DNA of 64,000 nucleotides from JBEEFP01 sp041166085 (lineage in GTDB: Bacteria; Actinomycetota; Acidimicrobiia; Acidimicrobiales; JAFATL01): assembly GCA_041166085.1 (NCBI GenBank), contig JBEEFP010000001.1:38711-102710 (forward strand), in the 5' to 3' direction. Position numbers and translations under genes: made by a program. The notes below the pieces were generated by a model. That model worked only from the letters and a program-made list of their open reading frames with translations. It had not been told where the DNA came from and searched no databases. Shown here piece by piece: positions 15,861-24,365 of this stretch. How positions within the stretch are numbered: the first letter of the stretch is position 1; every line of letters starts with the position of its first letter.

Positions 15861-16418
15861 TCAGGTGCACGAGCCGCCCGCGTGCATCGCCGACCCAGGG
15901 CCGATTCCGAGACCGGGGAGGCCGCCCTTGGCCACCTCGATTGCGGTGCGGTAAGGCGCGGCGGCGCTGTAGTGCTGGCAGACCGTCCCCTGAATGCACG
16001 GGATCATGTCGAGCGCCGACACGAAGTGCCCGCCGCTGTCGAAGAAGGCGATCGAGAGCGGGATGAGCGTGTTCTGCATGTGGAAGGCGGCGTCGGTGTC
16101 ACCGTCGAAGGTGAAGATCATCCCGTCGTAGCCAGCCAGGTCGTTGCGATTCATCAGGCCGAGGGCGCGGGTCTGCTCGGTGTCGGCGAGCAGGGCACAG
16201 TGCTTGGTCGCGGCGCCGCTCGGTGGCTCGACGCGGAAGCCGACCTCGGCGAAACCAGGGACGCGGGAGGAGTCCTGCAGCGCGGGGTCGGCGGGCCGAT
16301 CCGCTCCGTTGGCCATGCACGCGCCCATCCCGAGTGCGAACAGCACCCACACCCCGACCCACAACCAGCGCAGGCCGCGGTCCGTCGCCAGGTCAGCGGC
16401 GACGGCCTCGAGGTTCAC
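15861..16418 (-). CDS. DUF192-family exported protein
   Basis: A 185-residue protein with an N-terminal membrane segment (about 17-34, WLWVGVWVLFALGMGACMA) and a DUF192 domain: RALGLMNRNDLAGYDGMIF, then FHMQNTLIPLSIAFFD, then a C-terminal AIEVAKGGLPGLGIGPG. The family is small, extracytoplasmic and of unknown function. The GTG start overlaps the panB stop (GTGA), so the two are translated together even though no functional link to pantothenate is known. Confidence 0.82.
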   Translation of the reverse strand: MNLEAVAADLATDRGLRWLWVGVWVLFALGMGACMANGADRPADPALQDSSRVPGFAEVGFRVEPPSGAATKHCALLADTEQTRALGLMNRNDLAGYDGMIFTFDGDTDAAFHMQNTLIPLSIAFFDSGGHFVSALDMIPCIQGTVCQHYSAAAPYRTAIEVAKGGLPGLGIGPGSAMHAGGSCT

Positions 16419-17269
16419 GCCGTCTTGCTAGCACCGTCCCCTGCGCCGAGGACGGCGGCCACCTGATCCGGCAGGTGATACGTCTCCGCGTCGGAGGGGA
16501 AGCGCCGGGACCGCACGTCATCGGCGTAGGCGGTCATGGCCGTCACCGCATCGGCCTTGAGGGACGCGTAGCGCCGGACGAACTTGGGCCTGACCCGGTC
16601 CTCGATGCCGAGCAGGTCGTGGAAGACGAGCACTTGGCCGTCGCACCACGGGCCCGCCCCGATGCCGATGGTGGGCACGGGTACTGCCTCGGTGATGAGC
16701 CGGGCGACGGTGTCGGGCACCGCCTCGAGCACGATGGCGAAGCACCCCGCTTCGGCGAGAGCGATGGCGTCCTCCACCAGCCCGTGGGCGGCGGACACGT
16801 CCTTGCCCTGCACTTTGAAGCCGCCGAGCGCGTGCACCGACTGCGGCGTCAACCCGACGTGGCCCATGACGGGGATCTCGGCGTCGAGGATGGCGTGGAT
16901 CATGGGCAGGCGCTTGCGGCCTCCCTCGAGCTTCACGGACTGGGCGCCCGCGCGGATCAGGGCCGCAGCGTTGCGCACCGTCTCCTCGGCGCTCACGTGG
17001 TAGCTCATCCAGGGCAGGTCGCCGATGACCATCGGCCGGGGTCGGGCCCGCGCGACTGCGCCCACGTGGTGGGCCATGTCGTCGATGGTCACCTGCAGGG
17101 TGTCCTCGTAGCCGAGCACGACCATCGCCAAGGTGTCACCCACCAGGATGAGGTCGACCCCGGCTTCGTCGGCGATTCGCGCCCCGGGGGCGTCGTAGGC
17201 CGTGACCATCACCAGCGGGTCCTTGCCCTTGCGCGCGCGCACGTCGGGCACAGTGATCTGCGTCGCCAT
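16415..17269 (-). CDS. panB: 3-methyl-2-oxobutanoate hydroxymethyltransferase
   Basis: A 284-residue ketopantoate hydroxymethyltransferase, first committed step of pantothenate/CoA synthesis, using 5,10-methylene-THF. Family motifs: VMVTAYDAPGARIADEAG, LVGDTLAMVVLGYEDT, metal and substrate loops GDLPWMSY, VKLEGG and VMGHVGLTPQS, then IGIGAGPWCDGQVLV. The ATG at 17269 follows AAGGAGGCC, so the open frame further upstream is not coding. The stop overlaps the next gene by 4 bases. Cytoplasmic. Confidence 0.95.
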   Translation of the reverse strand: MATQITVPDVRARKGKDPLVMVTAYDAPGARIADEAGVDLILVGDTLAMVVLGYEDTLQVTIDDMAHHVGAVARARPRPMVIGDLPWMSYHVSAEETVRNAAALIRAGAQSVKLEGGRKRLPMIHAILDAEIPVMGHVGLTPQSVHALGGFKVQGKDVSAAHGLVEDAIALAEAGCFAIVLEAVPDTVARLITEAVPVPTIGIGAGPWCDGQVLVFHDLLGIEDRVRPKFVRRYASLKADAVTAMTAYADDVRSRRFPSDAETYHLPDQVAAVLGAGDGASKTA

Positions 17270-17338
17270 CTCTGGCCTCCTTCCCCGTCCAGCGCCACTC
17301 GGCTGCCGGCGGTATCGCAAGTGTAACGTCACGGCGCT

Positions 17339-17533
17339 GTGGATCGCATCTGCGAGAACTGCGCCCGGGAGGACGACGAGCTGGTGCTGGTCCACCGCAT
17401 GTACGTCGTGCCCGAGTCCTGGGACACGCCGGCGTCGTCGACCACGCTCGAGGAGAGCGAGCTGTGGTGCTTCTCGTGCCGTTCCCAGTATCCGCACGAG
17501 CCGGTCGGGGACGACCAGGTCGGGGGCGACTGA
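17339..17533 (+). CDS. Small zinc-ribbon-like protein
   Basis: A 64-residue protein with two CxxC knuckles (CENC at 5-8 and CFSC at 44-47) about 35 residues apart, the layout of a single zinc ribbon. The middle contains a helical segment and the tail is acidic. GTG start. It lies between divergently transcribed panB and the convergent PBP gene. Function is unknown; nucleic-acid or protein binding would be typical of such folds. Confidence 0.65.
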   Translation: MDRICENCAREDDELVLVHRMYVVPESWDTPASSTTLEESELWCFSCRSQYPHEPVGDDQVGGD

Positions 17534-17542
17534 CCTCGCAGG

Positions 17543-19801
17543 TCAGCCGGCGGGCGTGGTCGGAGGTGGCCGGCGTGGTCGCGTGGTGTCCGGCGGCGGG
17601 GCCGTCGTCGTCGTGGCGGCCGGCGGCGCGGTGGTCGTGGGCGCAGGCGGGACGGCGCCCGACGGCGCGGTGGTGGCGGGCGACGACCGCACGGTCGTCG
17701 ACGACGACACCGCTCCCGGATGGGCTGTTGTGGACGACGACGGCAGCGTGGTCGGCGTGACGTAGGGGACGCGGGCGTTGAGGATCCTGCCGGGGAAGCT
17801 CGACGGCGTCGGGAAGACGTCCGACTTCACACCGCTCGTCGCCGCCGTCATGAACCGCTTGAAGATGGTGGCCGGGTACGAACCACCCGTGACGGGCTTG
17901 CCGCGGAAGTCGTCCATCTTCTTGGAGTTGCCCTCCGGGTAACCCATCCAGACCGCAGTGGTCAGCTTGGTCGTCGCGCCGACGAACCACGCGTCGCCGA
18001 AGGCCTGGGTCGTCCCCGTCTTCCCGATGATCGACTTTCCAGCGACCTGGGCCCCGGCCCCGCTGCCCCGCTCGACGACCTGCCGCAGGCAGAAGTTGAC
18101 GACGTCGGCCTGCTCCTGGGTGAGCACGCGCTTGCGGTCTGGCTTGGTGAAGTCCTTCACGACCGTCCCGTCAGCGGTCTCGATGCGCAGGATGGCCCTC
18201 GGCTCGATGCGGACACCGCGGTTGGCGAAGGTCGAGAAGGCACTGGCCATGTCCATCACCGACACCTCACCGGTGCCCAGCACGAGCGAGTTGACCGGCT
18301 TGAGGGGCGCCTTGACGCCGAGCTCCGCGGCCATGTCGCGCATGTGGGTCGCGCCGATCGCCACCGCCAGCTGGGCGTAGACCGTGTTCACCGAGTTCCG
18401 CGTCGCGTCGATCAGGTTGACCCGCCCGTACTGCGCGTCGTCGAAGTTGGCGACGTTCCAGTCCGCGCCGTTGCTCGCCTTGGGGATGGTGATCTTGGCT
18501 GGACCCGGGAAGGAGCTCTCGACGCTGTAGCCCTCCTTGACCGTCTCGGCCAGGAGGACGGACTTGAACGTCGAACCGGGCTGGCGTCCGCTCCCGCCGC
18601 CTTCGCGCCCGACGGCCAGGTTCACCTTGCAGTTGACGCGCGCACAGCTCTCCGGGTCGAGGTTCCAGTTGCGGCCGCCGACCATGGCGCGGATCTGGCC
18701 CCCGTCGTCGATGGACACCAGGGCACCCGCCGGGTCGCTCTGACGGGTGAGGGTGCTGCCGTAGACGGCGCTGTACGCCTGAGACTGGGTGCGGGGGTCG
18801 AGGGTGGTGGTGACACGAAGCCCCCCGCTGAAGGCGGTCTGCTCCCCCAGGGTCGCGATCAGCTGCCGGCGCACGTAGTCGACGAAGTAGTCGGTGCCAT
18901 GGTTGGACGTCGTGACCGTCGCGTCGCGATCTGCCCGGGGCGACACGTACGCAGCGACTGGCTGCGCTTCGGCCCGGCGCGCCTGCGAGGAGGTGATGGT
19001 CTTCGTCGTCACCATGTTCGCCAGCACCTTGGCCCGCCGCCCGTCGGCCACGCTCGGGGCTGTCGATGCGTCGGCGAGCTCGGGTGCCCGGATCAGGCCC
19101 GCCATATACGCGGCCTCGCGGAGGTCGACCTGATCGATGTCCTTGCCGAAGTACGCGTGAGATGCGGCCTGGACCCCATAGGCCCCGCGGCCGAAGTAGA
19201 TGGTGTTGAGGTAGCGCTCGAGGATCTGCTTCTTGTCGAACTTGCGCTCGACCTTGATGGCGAGGGCGGCCTCTTTGAGCTTGCGCCACACCGTCCGCTC
19301 GTGGGTGAGATAGGTGTTCTTCACGTACTGCTGGGTGATGGTCGAGCCGCCCTGCAGACCGCCGTGACCGCGCAGGTCGTTCCACGTGGCGCGGGCGATG
19401 CCCATGGGATCGAGACCGCTGTGCTCGAAGAAGTGCTGGTCCTCCGATGCGAGCACCGCGTCGACCACCACGTCCGGGACGTGGTCGAGCGAGACGACCT
19501 CCCGGTCAGCCCCGTTGTTGAGCGTCGCCAGACGCTGGCCCTTGGCGTCGAGGAGGAAGCTCGTCTGCCCCAGGAGCGGCTCGGCCGGAAGCCTCACGTT
19601 GACGAGGAGGAAGGCCACGCCGGCCACGGCCGTGAACGCGAGGAGCACGCCCATGAAGAGGAGGCGGCGGTACCGCCACGCCCAACTCCGACGCCGCGGC
19701 GGCGCCTTCCGCCGCGGCGCGGGCCGGGACGGACCGGCGGGCCGGGGACGGCGAGCTGAGGCGGCACGACGAGCGGGCGGCCGGGCGGTGCGGGCGGGCA
19801 T
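17543..19801 (-). CDS. Class A penicillin-binding protein (transglycosylase/transpeptidase)
   Basis: A 752-residue bifunctional PBP. A basic N-terminal cytoplasmic tail precedes one TM helix (about 46-67). The GT51 glycosyltransferase domain shows EDQHFFEHSGLD (catalytic Glu120) and GGSTITQQYVKN. The transpeptidase has SxxK at S410-K413 (PGSTFK), SVN at 470-472 and KTGT at 594-597. A Cys pair (386, 391) sits just before the SxxK. The last 80 residues are Pro/Thr-rich, as in actinobacterial PBPs. The start at 19801 gives a sensible tail, but no strong ribosome site is visible. Confidence 0.93.
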   Translation of the reverse strand: MPARTARPPARRAASARRPRPAGPSRPAPRRKAPPRRRSWAWRYRRLLFMGVLLAFTAVAGVAFLLVNVRLPAEPLLGQTSFLLDAKGQRLATLNNGADREVVSLDHVPDVVVDAVLASEDQHFFEHSGLDPMGIARATWNDLRGHGGLQGGSTITQQYVKNTYLTHERTVWRKLKEAALAIKVERKFDKKQILERYLNTIYFGRGAYGVQAASHAYFGKDIDQVDLREAAYMAGLIRAPELADASTAPSVADGRRAKVLANMVTTKTITSSQARRAEAQPVAAYVSPRADRDATVTTSNHGTDYFVDYVRRQLIATLGEQTAFSGGLRVTTTLDPRTQSQAYSAVYGSTLTRQSDPAGALVSIDDGGQIRAMVGGRNWNLDPESCARVNCKVNLAVGREGGGSGRQPGSTFKSVLLAETVKEGYSVESSFPGPAKITIPKASNGADWNVANFDDAQYGRVNLIDATRNSVNTVYAQLAVAIGATHMRDMAAELGVKAPLKPVNSLVLGTGEVSVMDMASAFSTFANRGVRIEPRAILRIETADGTVVKDFTKPDRKRVLTQEQADVVNFCLRQVVERGSGAGAQVAGKSIIGKTGTTQAFGDAWFVGATTKLTTAVWMGYPEGNSKKMDDFRGKPVTGGSYPATIFKRFMTAATSGVKSDVFPTPSSFPGRILNARVPYVTPTTLPSSSTTAHPGAVSSSTTVRSSPATTAPSGAVPPAPTTTAPPAATTTTAPPPDTTRPRRPPPTTPAG

Positions 19802-19824
19802 GGCAGGAGCGGGAAGAGCGGAGA

Positions 19825-20907
19825 TTACCAACCGTCGCCGGGCCACTCCGGGGTCGGGAGGCGCAACTGACCGGTCATCCACGCAACCACGGAGACGAGC
19901 AACGCGGCGGCCACCGCCCGGCTCGCGCCCTGCTGGTAGTGCTCCACCTGGGCCCCGCCCGCCCAGGCCCACGTGGCGGGCGCCACCGCCAGCCAGGCCG
20001 CGAGGGCCAGGGCAGGCACACCGCCTCGTTCGACCCGCCGGCCGCCCCGGACGGTGGCGGCCAGTGCGAGGGCGGCGAACGCCACGGCCACGCCGGCCGC
20101 GACGGACTCGAGCGACGCGCTCCCCGCCGCGAGAGCAAGTGCGGCGGCGACCGCCCCCGGCAACGCGGCGGGCCAGACCATCGGTCCCGCTGCCCCCAGC
20201 AACACCGCGGCGGCCGCGAGCAGCGCTGCGGCAGGCCGGGCCGGGCCGACCGCTGCAACAGCGACCGCGGCGTACGCCAGCGCGGCGCAGGCCCCCGCGG
20301 CACGACGCTGCGGGACGAGGGCGACCGCACCGGCGACCAGCACGGCTGCGACCAGAGCGACGCCGTCGACGCGCGGCGCGACGACCCATCCGGTGACGAG
20401 TCCGGGTACCAGCAGCAGCCGGAATCCGTCTTCGCCGTCTGGGCCGAGCGCGGAGGCGGCGATGAGCGCTCCCGCGGCGACCGCCAGCAGCGCGGCGGCC
20501 GCCGAGGTCTCGACGGGCAGGACCCCGGCGTGCAGATCGCCCCGTGCGAGGACCAGGCCTGCGAGCAACAGACCCACTCCCACCTCGCCCGCCACCAGGC
20601 TCGGGCCGGCGGTGCGCCACCGTGACCCCACGGTCGCCAGGCAGGCTGACACGCCGACGATGAGGGGCAGGGCGGTGTGGCCCCCCACTGCCAGCGCGCA
20701 CGCGACCGGCATGACCACGACGGCGAGCGGGGCCACGAGCAGCTCGTGCGACCCGCGGCGGGTGGCGATGGTCGCCCCCAGCGCGGTGGCGCCCGCGCCC
20801 ACCGCCGCCGACACCGGGTCGACGTGGATGCTCCCGACGGTCGCACCGCCCGCCACCGCGAGCAGCGTCCACGCCAAGGTGAGGGCGGCGCCGAGCGAAG
20901 CGGTCAC
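19825..20907 (-). CDS. Polytopic membrane protein of unknown function
   Basis: A 360-residue Ala/Val/Leu-rich membrane protein with roughly ten or more hydrophobic segments, few charges, and no motif I recognise; a mid-protein loop LGPDGEDGFRLLLVPG and a C-terminal PEWPGDGW tail stand out. GTG start overlapping the upstream gene's stop (GTGA), so the two membrane proteins are co-translated. It ends 24 bases before the PBP start; a role in envelope assembly is a guess from neighbours only. Confidence 0.6.
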   Translation of the reverse strand: MTASLGAALTLAWTLLAVAGGATVGSIHVDPVSAAVGAGATALGATIATRRGSHELLVAPLAVVVMPVACALAVGGHTALPLIVGVSACLATVGSRWRTAGPSLVAGEVGVGLLLAGLVLARGDLHAGVLPVETSAAAALLAVAAGALIAASALGPDGEDGFRLLLVPGLVTGWVVAPRVDGVALVAAVLVAGAVALVPQRRAAGACAALAYAAVAVAAVGPARPAAALLAAAAVLLGAAGPMVWPAALPGAVAAALALAAGSASLESVAAGVAVAFAALALAATVRGGRRVERGGVPALALAAWLAVAPATWAWAGGAQVEHYQQGASRAVAAALLVSVVAWMTGQLRLPTPEWPGDGW

Positions 20908-21461
20908 GCCAGCACCGCCAGGACGAGGGCGACCGCGGCGAGGCCGACGGCCAGCGGTTCCGTGAAGCGGCCCGACGAGCGGCCTGCCAGCACGGCGCCC
21001 GTGCCCGCGCCGGCGGCGGCCGCGCCGAACCGCAGAAGGCTGGTCCCGGCGCCGGACGCGGCCGGGCCCGCGACCACCAGCGCCGCGAGCAGGCCGACCG
21101 CGGCCGCTGTGACCCGCCGGGGCACGAGGGCGGCCGCAACCGCGAGCGCTCCGGCACCGCACCACGACGACGCGATCCCGAGCGCGCGGCCCGTGAGACC
21201 CGCTGGTCCGAGCACGGCCTGCAGGCCGGCGAGCGCCCCCAACGCCGTGGTCCCCCAGCGGGCCAGGACCGCGAGCCCGACGAGCACGGCGCTCACGCCG
21301 ACGGCCATGTCCACCGCGGCCAGCCCGAGCAGCACGCCGACGAAGAGCACGTCGCCGGACGAGGAGAGAACGAGGGCGAGCGCGGCGGTGGTGGCCGCCA
21401 GCCTCAGCGCGCGATGCGGTGCCGGCCGCCGACGGGGAACGTGCGCGTGAGGTGGTTCCAC
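20904..21461 (-). CDS. Second polytopic membrane protein of unknown function
   Basis: An Ala-rich membrane protein with about six hydrophobic segments. The start is uncertain: the GTG at 21461 gives 185 residues and a basic leader (RRRPAPHRALR) before the first helix but overlaps the DUF5318 gene by 58 bases, and a GTG at 21350 gives 148 residues. A CTG at 21407 overlapping the DUF5318 stop would fit the local NTGA pattern. The stop is secure through the GTGA overlap with the next gene. No family recognised. Confidence 0.5.
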   Translation of the reverse strand: MEPPHAHVPRRRPAPHRALRLAATTAALALVLSSSGDVLFVGVLLGLAAVDMAVGVSAVLVGLAVLARWGTTALGALAGLQAVLGPAGLTGRALGIASSWCGAGALAVAAALVPRRVTAAAVGLLAALVVAGPAASGAGTSLLRFGAAAAGAGTGAVLAGRSSGRFTEPLAVGLAAVALVLAVLA

Positions 21462-21838
21462 GAGCAGTCGGGGCACACCTCCACGACATAGCACGTGAGC
21501 TCCGTCGGACGTTGCGACAGCTTGAGCAGCTCCTGACCCGATGTCAGGCATCGCCCGTGGGGAGGAAGCCGGCTGCCGAAGACGTAGGACACGGTGCAGA
21601 GGTTCGCGCCTTCGCAGATCGGGCAGTCCTCGACCCGCGGGGCACCGACGTTCTTGGCGGCGCGGATGAGCTCGGGATGGGCGTCGCACACCTCGTGGCG
21701 GGACAGCCGCTTCTTGCGGAACTCGGAGACCACCGCGTTGCGCGCCAGCCGGTAGTCGACCTGGCCGGGCAGGACGCCAGGAGCAGGGGCGCCCTTGAGG
21801 GAGTCGGCTCCGAAGCTCACTGCGCAGAGGTTACTCAT
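21404..21838 (-). CDS. DUF5318-family zinc-ribbon-like protein
   Basis: A 144-residue protein of a family seen in Actinobacteria. Motifs are VDYRLARNAVVSEFRKKRLSRHEVCDAHPEL, a CPIC knuckle and a second CPDCSWNHL knuckle, separated by YVFGSRL. The Cys pairs suggest a zinc site. No function is established. It is the first gene of the minus-strand cluster with two membrane proteins and the class A PBP and is divergent from padR. Confidence 0.8.
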   Translation of the reverse strand: MSNLCAVSFGADSLKGAPAPGVLPGQVDYRLARNAVVSEFRKKRLSRHEVCDAHPELIRAAKNVGAPRVEDCPICEGANLCTVSYVFGSRLPPHGRCLTSGQELLKLSQRPTELTCYVVEVCPDCSWNHLTRTFPVGGRHRIAR

Positions 21839-21887
21839 GAGCGGGCCGGATCCGCGCCGAGGGACCACATCGTTGCGGGCGGCGTGT

Positions 21888-21910
21888 CGATATATCGGAG
21901 TGATATATCG
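21888..21910 (+). promoter_or_regulatory. Repeated palindromic operator upstream of padR-ino1
   Basis: The palindrome CGATATATCG (21888-21897) is followed 13 bases later, start to start, by TGATATATCG (21901-21910), 22 bases before the padR ATG. The spacing is a little over one helical turn, so two regulator dimers could bind on neighbouring turns. The position fits PadR autorepression of the padR-ino1 operon, which is inferred. Confidence 0.6.
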
Positions 21911-21931
21911 GCGTGCTACTGTGCACCCATC

Positions 21932-22540
21932 ATGTTGGAGCTGGCGATCCTGGGGCTGCTCAAGGAGCAGGAGCTGCATGGCTACGAGCTCAAGAAGCAG
22001 CTCGTCGACCGACTCGGCCCCCTGTCGTCCGTCTCCTTCGGGTCGCTCTACCCCGCCCTGGCCCGCTTGGAGGCCGCCGGCGCGGTCAAGGCCATCGAGG
22101 CCCGCGACCGTCCCGCCGCCTCGGGCGTTCCGATGACGGGGTCCCTCGGCGGCGAGCTCGCCGCCTTCCGGGCCCGTCGCGGGAGCACGCGCGGCAGCCG
22201 GGGCAAGAAGGTGTACGGCATCACCGAGCACGGCGAGGCGCTCTTCGACGAGCTGCTCGTCACCGAGGCCCAGACCGGCGCCGACGACGACCGCACCTTC
22301 GGGCTCAAGCTCGCATTCGCTCGCTACCTGCCACGGCCGGCGCGCATCGGCATGCTCGAGCGACGCCGGGCGCAGCTCGTGGAGCGAGCGGCACGCAGCC
22401 GCCACTCCGTGCGGGCCAGCACCGAGCGCCTCGACAGCTACGCCCGCACCTTGTTGGAACACCGCACCGAGATGACCGAGCAGGACATCTCGTGGCTTGA
22501 CCGTCTCATTGCTGCCGAGAGGAAGGAAGCAACATCGTGA
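21932..22540 (+). CDS. PadR-family transcriptional regulator
   Basis: A 202-residue regulator. The winged HTH is at the N terminus (LELAILGLLKEQELHGYELKKQL, then VSFGSLYPALARLEAAGAVK), with an insertion of about 35 residues before the wing motif KKVYGITEHGEALFDELL, and a C-terminal helical dimerisation domain ending DISWLDRLIAAER. The stop overlaps the ino1 GTG (GTGA). A PadR gene directly before ino1 is conserved in actinobacteria, so control of inositol synthesis is likely. Palindromic sites lie just upstream. Confidence 0.88.
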   Translation: MLELAILGLLKEQELHGYELKKQLVDRLGPLSSVSFGSLYPALARLEAAGAVKAIEARDRPAASGVPMTGSLGGELAAFRARRGSTRGSRGKKVYGITEHGEALFDELLVTEAQTGADDDRTFGLKLAFARYLPRPARIGMLERRRAQLVERAARSRHSVRASTERLDSYARTLLEHRTEMTEQDISWLDRLIAAERKEATS

Positions 22541-23616
22541 CCCAGCGGATCCGCGTCGCCATCGCCGGGGTGGGCAACTGCGCCAGCTCACTGGTGCAGG
22601 GCATCGAGTACTACCGGGACGCCGATCCCGCCGACGAGGTTCCTGGCCTCATGCATGTCACCCTCGGCGGCTACCACGTGGGCGACGTCGACTTCGTCGC
22701 CGCCTTCGACGTCGACGCTGCCAAGGTCGGCCTCGACCTCGGCAAGGCGATCTTCTCGGGGCAGAACAACACGATCAAGTTCGCCCAGGTGGGCGAGCTC
22801 GGGGTCCAGGTGCTGCGAGGGCCGACGTTCGACGGCCTCGGCAAGTACTACCGCCAGACCGTCGAGGAATCGCCGCTGGAGCCGGTCGACGTGGCCCAGG
22901 TCCTGCGCGACAGCCGGACCGACGTCCTCGTGTCCTATCTCCCCGTCGGGTCCGAGGTCGCGCAGAAGCACTACGCCCAAGCGTGCCTCGACGCCGGCGT
23001 CGCCTTCGTGAACGCCATCCCGGTGTTCATCGCCAGCGACCCCGTGTGGGCGCAGAAGTTCACCGATGCCGGCGTGCCCATCGTGGGCGACGACATCAAG
23101 AGCCAGGTGGGCGCCACGATCGTGCACCGCATGCTGGCCCGCCTGTTCGAGGATCGCGGCATGGTGCTCGACCGCACCTACCAGCTCAACGTCGGCGGCA
23201 ACATGGACTTCAAGAACATGCTCGAGCGCGAGCGGCTCGAGTCCAAGAAGATCTCCAAGACCCAGTCCGTCACCAGCCAGCTCGACAACGGCATCGAGGC
23301 CGACGACGTCCACATCGGTCCATCCGACCACGTGGCCTGGCTCGACGACCGCAAGTGGGCGTACATCCGGCTCGAAGGCCGCAACTTCGGCGACGCCCCG
23401 CTGAACATCGAGCTCAAGCTCGAGGTCTGGGACTCGCCCAACTCGGCCGGCGTGATCATCGACGCCCTCCGCTGCGCCAAGGTCGCACTCGACCGCGGCG
23501 TGGGCGGCCCGCTGCTCGGCCCGTCGGCGTACTTTATGAAGTCACCGCCCGTGCAGTACCGCGACGAAGAAGCCCACCGCATGGTGGAGGAGTTCGCAGC
23601 GGGACGCGCCGTCTGA
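22537..23616 (+). CDS. ino1: Inositol-3-phosphate synthase (actinobacterial short type)
   Basis: A 359-residue NAD-dependent cyclase converting glucose 6-phosphate to 1D-myo-inositol 3-phosphate, for inositol lipids and mycothiol. The NAD site is VAIAGVGNCASSLVQG. Conserved segments include GDDIKSQVGATI and YQLNVGGNMDFKNM, with catalytic lysines in ISKTQSV and in the CAKVALDRG region, and NSAGVIIDALR. Length matches the prokaryotic form. Translationally coupled to padR. Confidence 0.95.
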   Translation: MTQRIRVAIAGVGNCASSLVQGIEYYRDADPADEVPGLMHVTLGGYHVGDVDFVAAFDVDAAKVGLDLGKAIFSGQNNTIKFAQVGELGVQVLRGPTFDGLGKYYRQTVEESPLEPVDVAQVLRDSRTDVLVSYLPVGSEVAQKHYAQACLDAGVAFVNAIPVFIASDPVWAQKFTDAGVPIVGDDIKSQVGATIVHRMLARLFEDRGMVLDRTYQLNVGGNMDFKNMLERERLESKKISKTQSVTSQLDNGIEADDVHIGPSDHVAWLDDRKWAYIRLEGRNFGDAPLNIELKLEVWDSPNSAGVIIDALRCAKVALDRGVGGPLLGPSAYFMKSPPVQYRDEEAHRMVEEFAAGRAV

Positions 23617-23664
23617 CTCACCTGCTCTGAGAGCTCGCCACGCTCATCCCGGTCGTGGGTCGTT

Positions 23665-24339
23665 TCAGCGCACCTCGACGACGAGGGGCCGGTGGTCGCT
23701 CACGTCGGACTCCGGGACGAACACCGAGACCGGCTCGAAGCCCGCCACCGCCACGTGGTCGATGCGGATGCGCGGCCCGTCGGCCGGATACGTCGGCGGC
23801 CCGCCCACCAGCGTCATGCCTGCCGCCTCCACCACGGGCGCGACGTGCTCCGGCCCGAGGTTGAAGTCGCCGAGCAGGAGGTGCGGGAGCGGTCGCCGCC
23901 CCAATGCGTCAACGACGATCTCGAGCTGGCGGCGGGCCTCGTCGCCCTCGACGGCCAGGTGCGTCGCCGCGACCGACACCTCGGCGTCGCCCACGCGCGC
24001 TCGGGCCAGCACCGCCCCACGTCGCTCGCCGGTCACGGGCCTTGGCATGCGCAGCACCCGGATGCCGGTCAGCCCCCCGCGTACGAGCAGCGCGTTGCCG
24101 TACTTCCCGCACCAGCCCACTCGACGGGCCGCCCCGAACACGACCGACAAGCCGGTCGCGTCCGCCGCGACCGCCGCTTCGTTCGCCCGACCGGACCGGC
24201 GTAGGCGGACGTCGACCTCCTGCAGAGCGAGCACGTCCGCATCCAGCTCGGCGACCGCCCGGCCGAGGCGCGCGTGGTCCACGACGCCGTCGGCGCCCCG
24301 CCCGTGCTGGATGTTGAAGGTGACGATCCGCAGCGCCAT
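23665..24339 (-). CDS. Endonuclease/exonuclease/phosphatase-family protein
   Basis: A 224-residue EEP-fold metal-dependent hydrolase. All core motifs are present: TFNIQHG, LALQEVD (metal-binding Glu), ATHL, LLGDFNL, RIDHV and SDHRPL (catalytic Asp-His). Members cleave phosphodiester or phosphoester bonds in nucleic acids, phospholipids or sugars, and sequence alone does not separate them. No signal peptide. Divergent from the methyltransferase gene (26 bases). Confidence 0.82.
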   Translation of the reverse strand: MALRIVTFNIQHGRGADGVVDHARLGRAVAELDADVLALQEVDVRLRRSGRANEAAVAADATGLSVVFGAARRVGWCGKYGNALLVRGGLTGIRVLRMPRPVTGERRGAVLARARVGDAEVSVAATHLAVEGDEARRQLEIVVDALGRRPLPHLLLGDFNLGPEHVAPVVEAAGMTLVGGPPTYPADGPRIRIDHVAVAGFEPVSVFVPESDVSDHRPLVVEVR

Positions 24340-24365
24340 CGGCTCTCTGAGGGATCATTCTTCCC

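Noticed and set aside
19802..21157. N-terminal extension of the PBP to over 1200 residues
   Set aside because: The extension overlaps two membrane protein genes in another frame and is Arg/Gly-rich; the PBP start at 19801 gives a normal protein.
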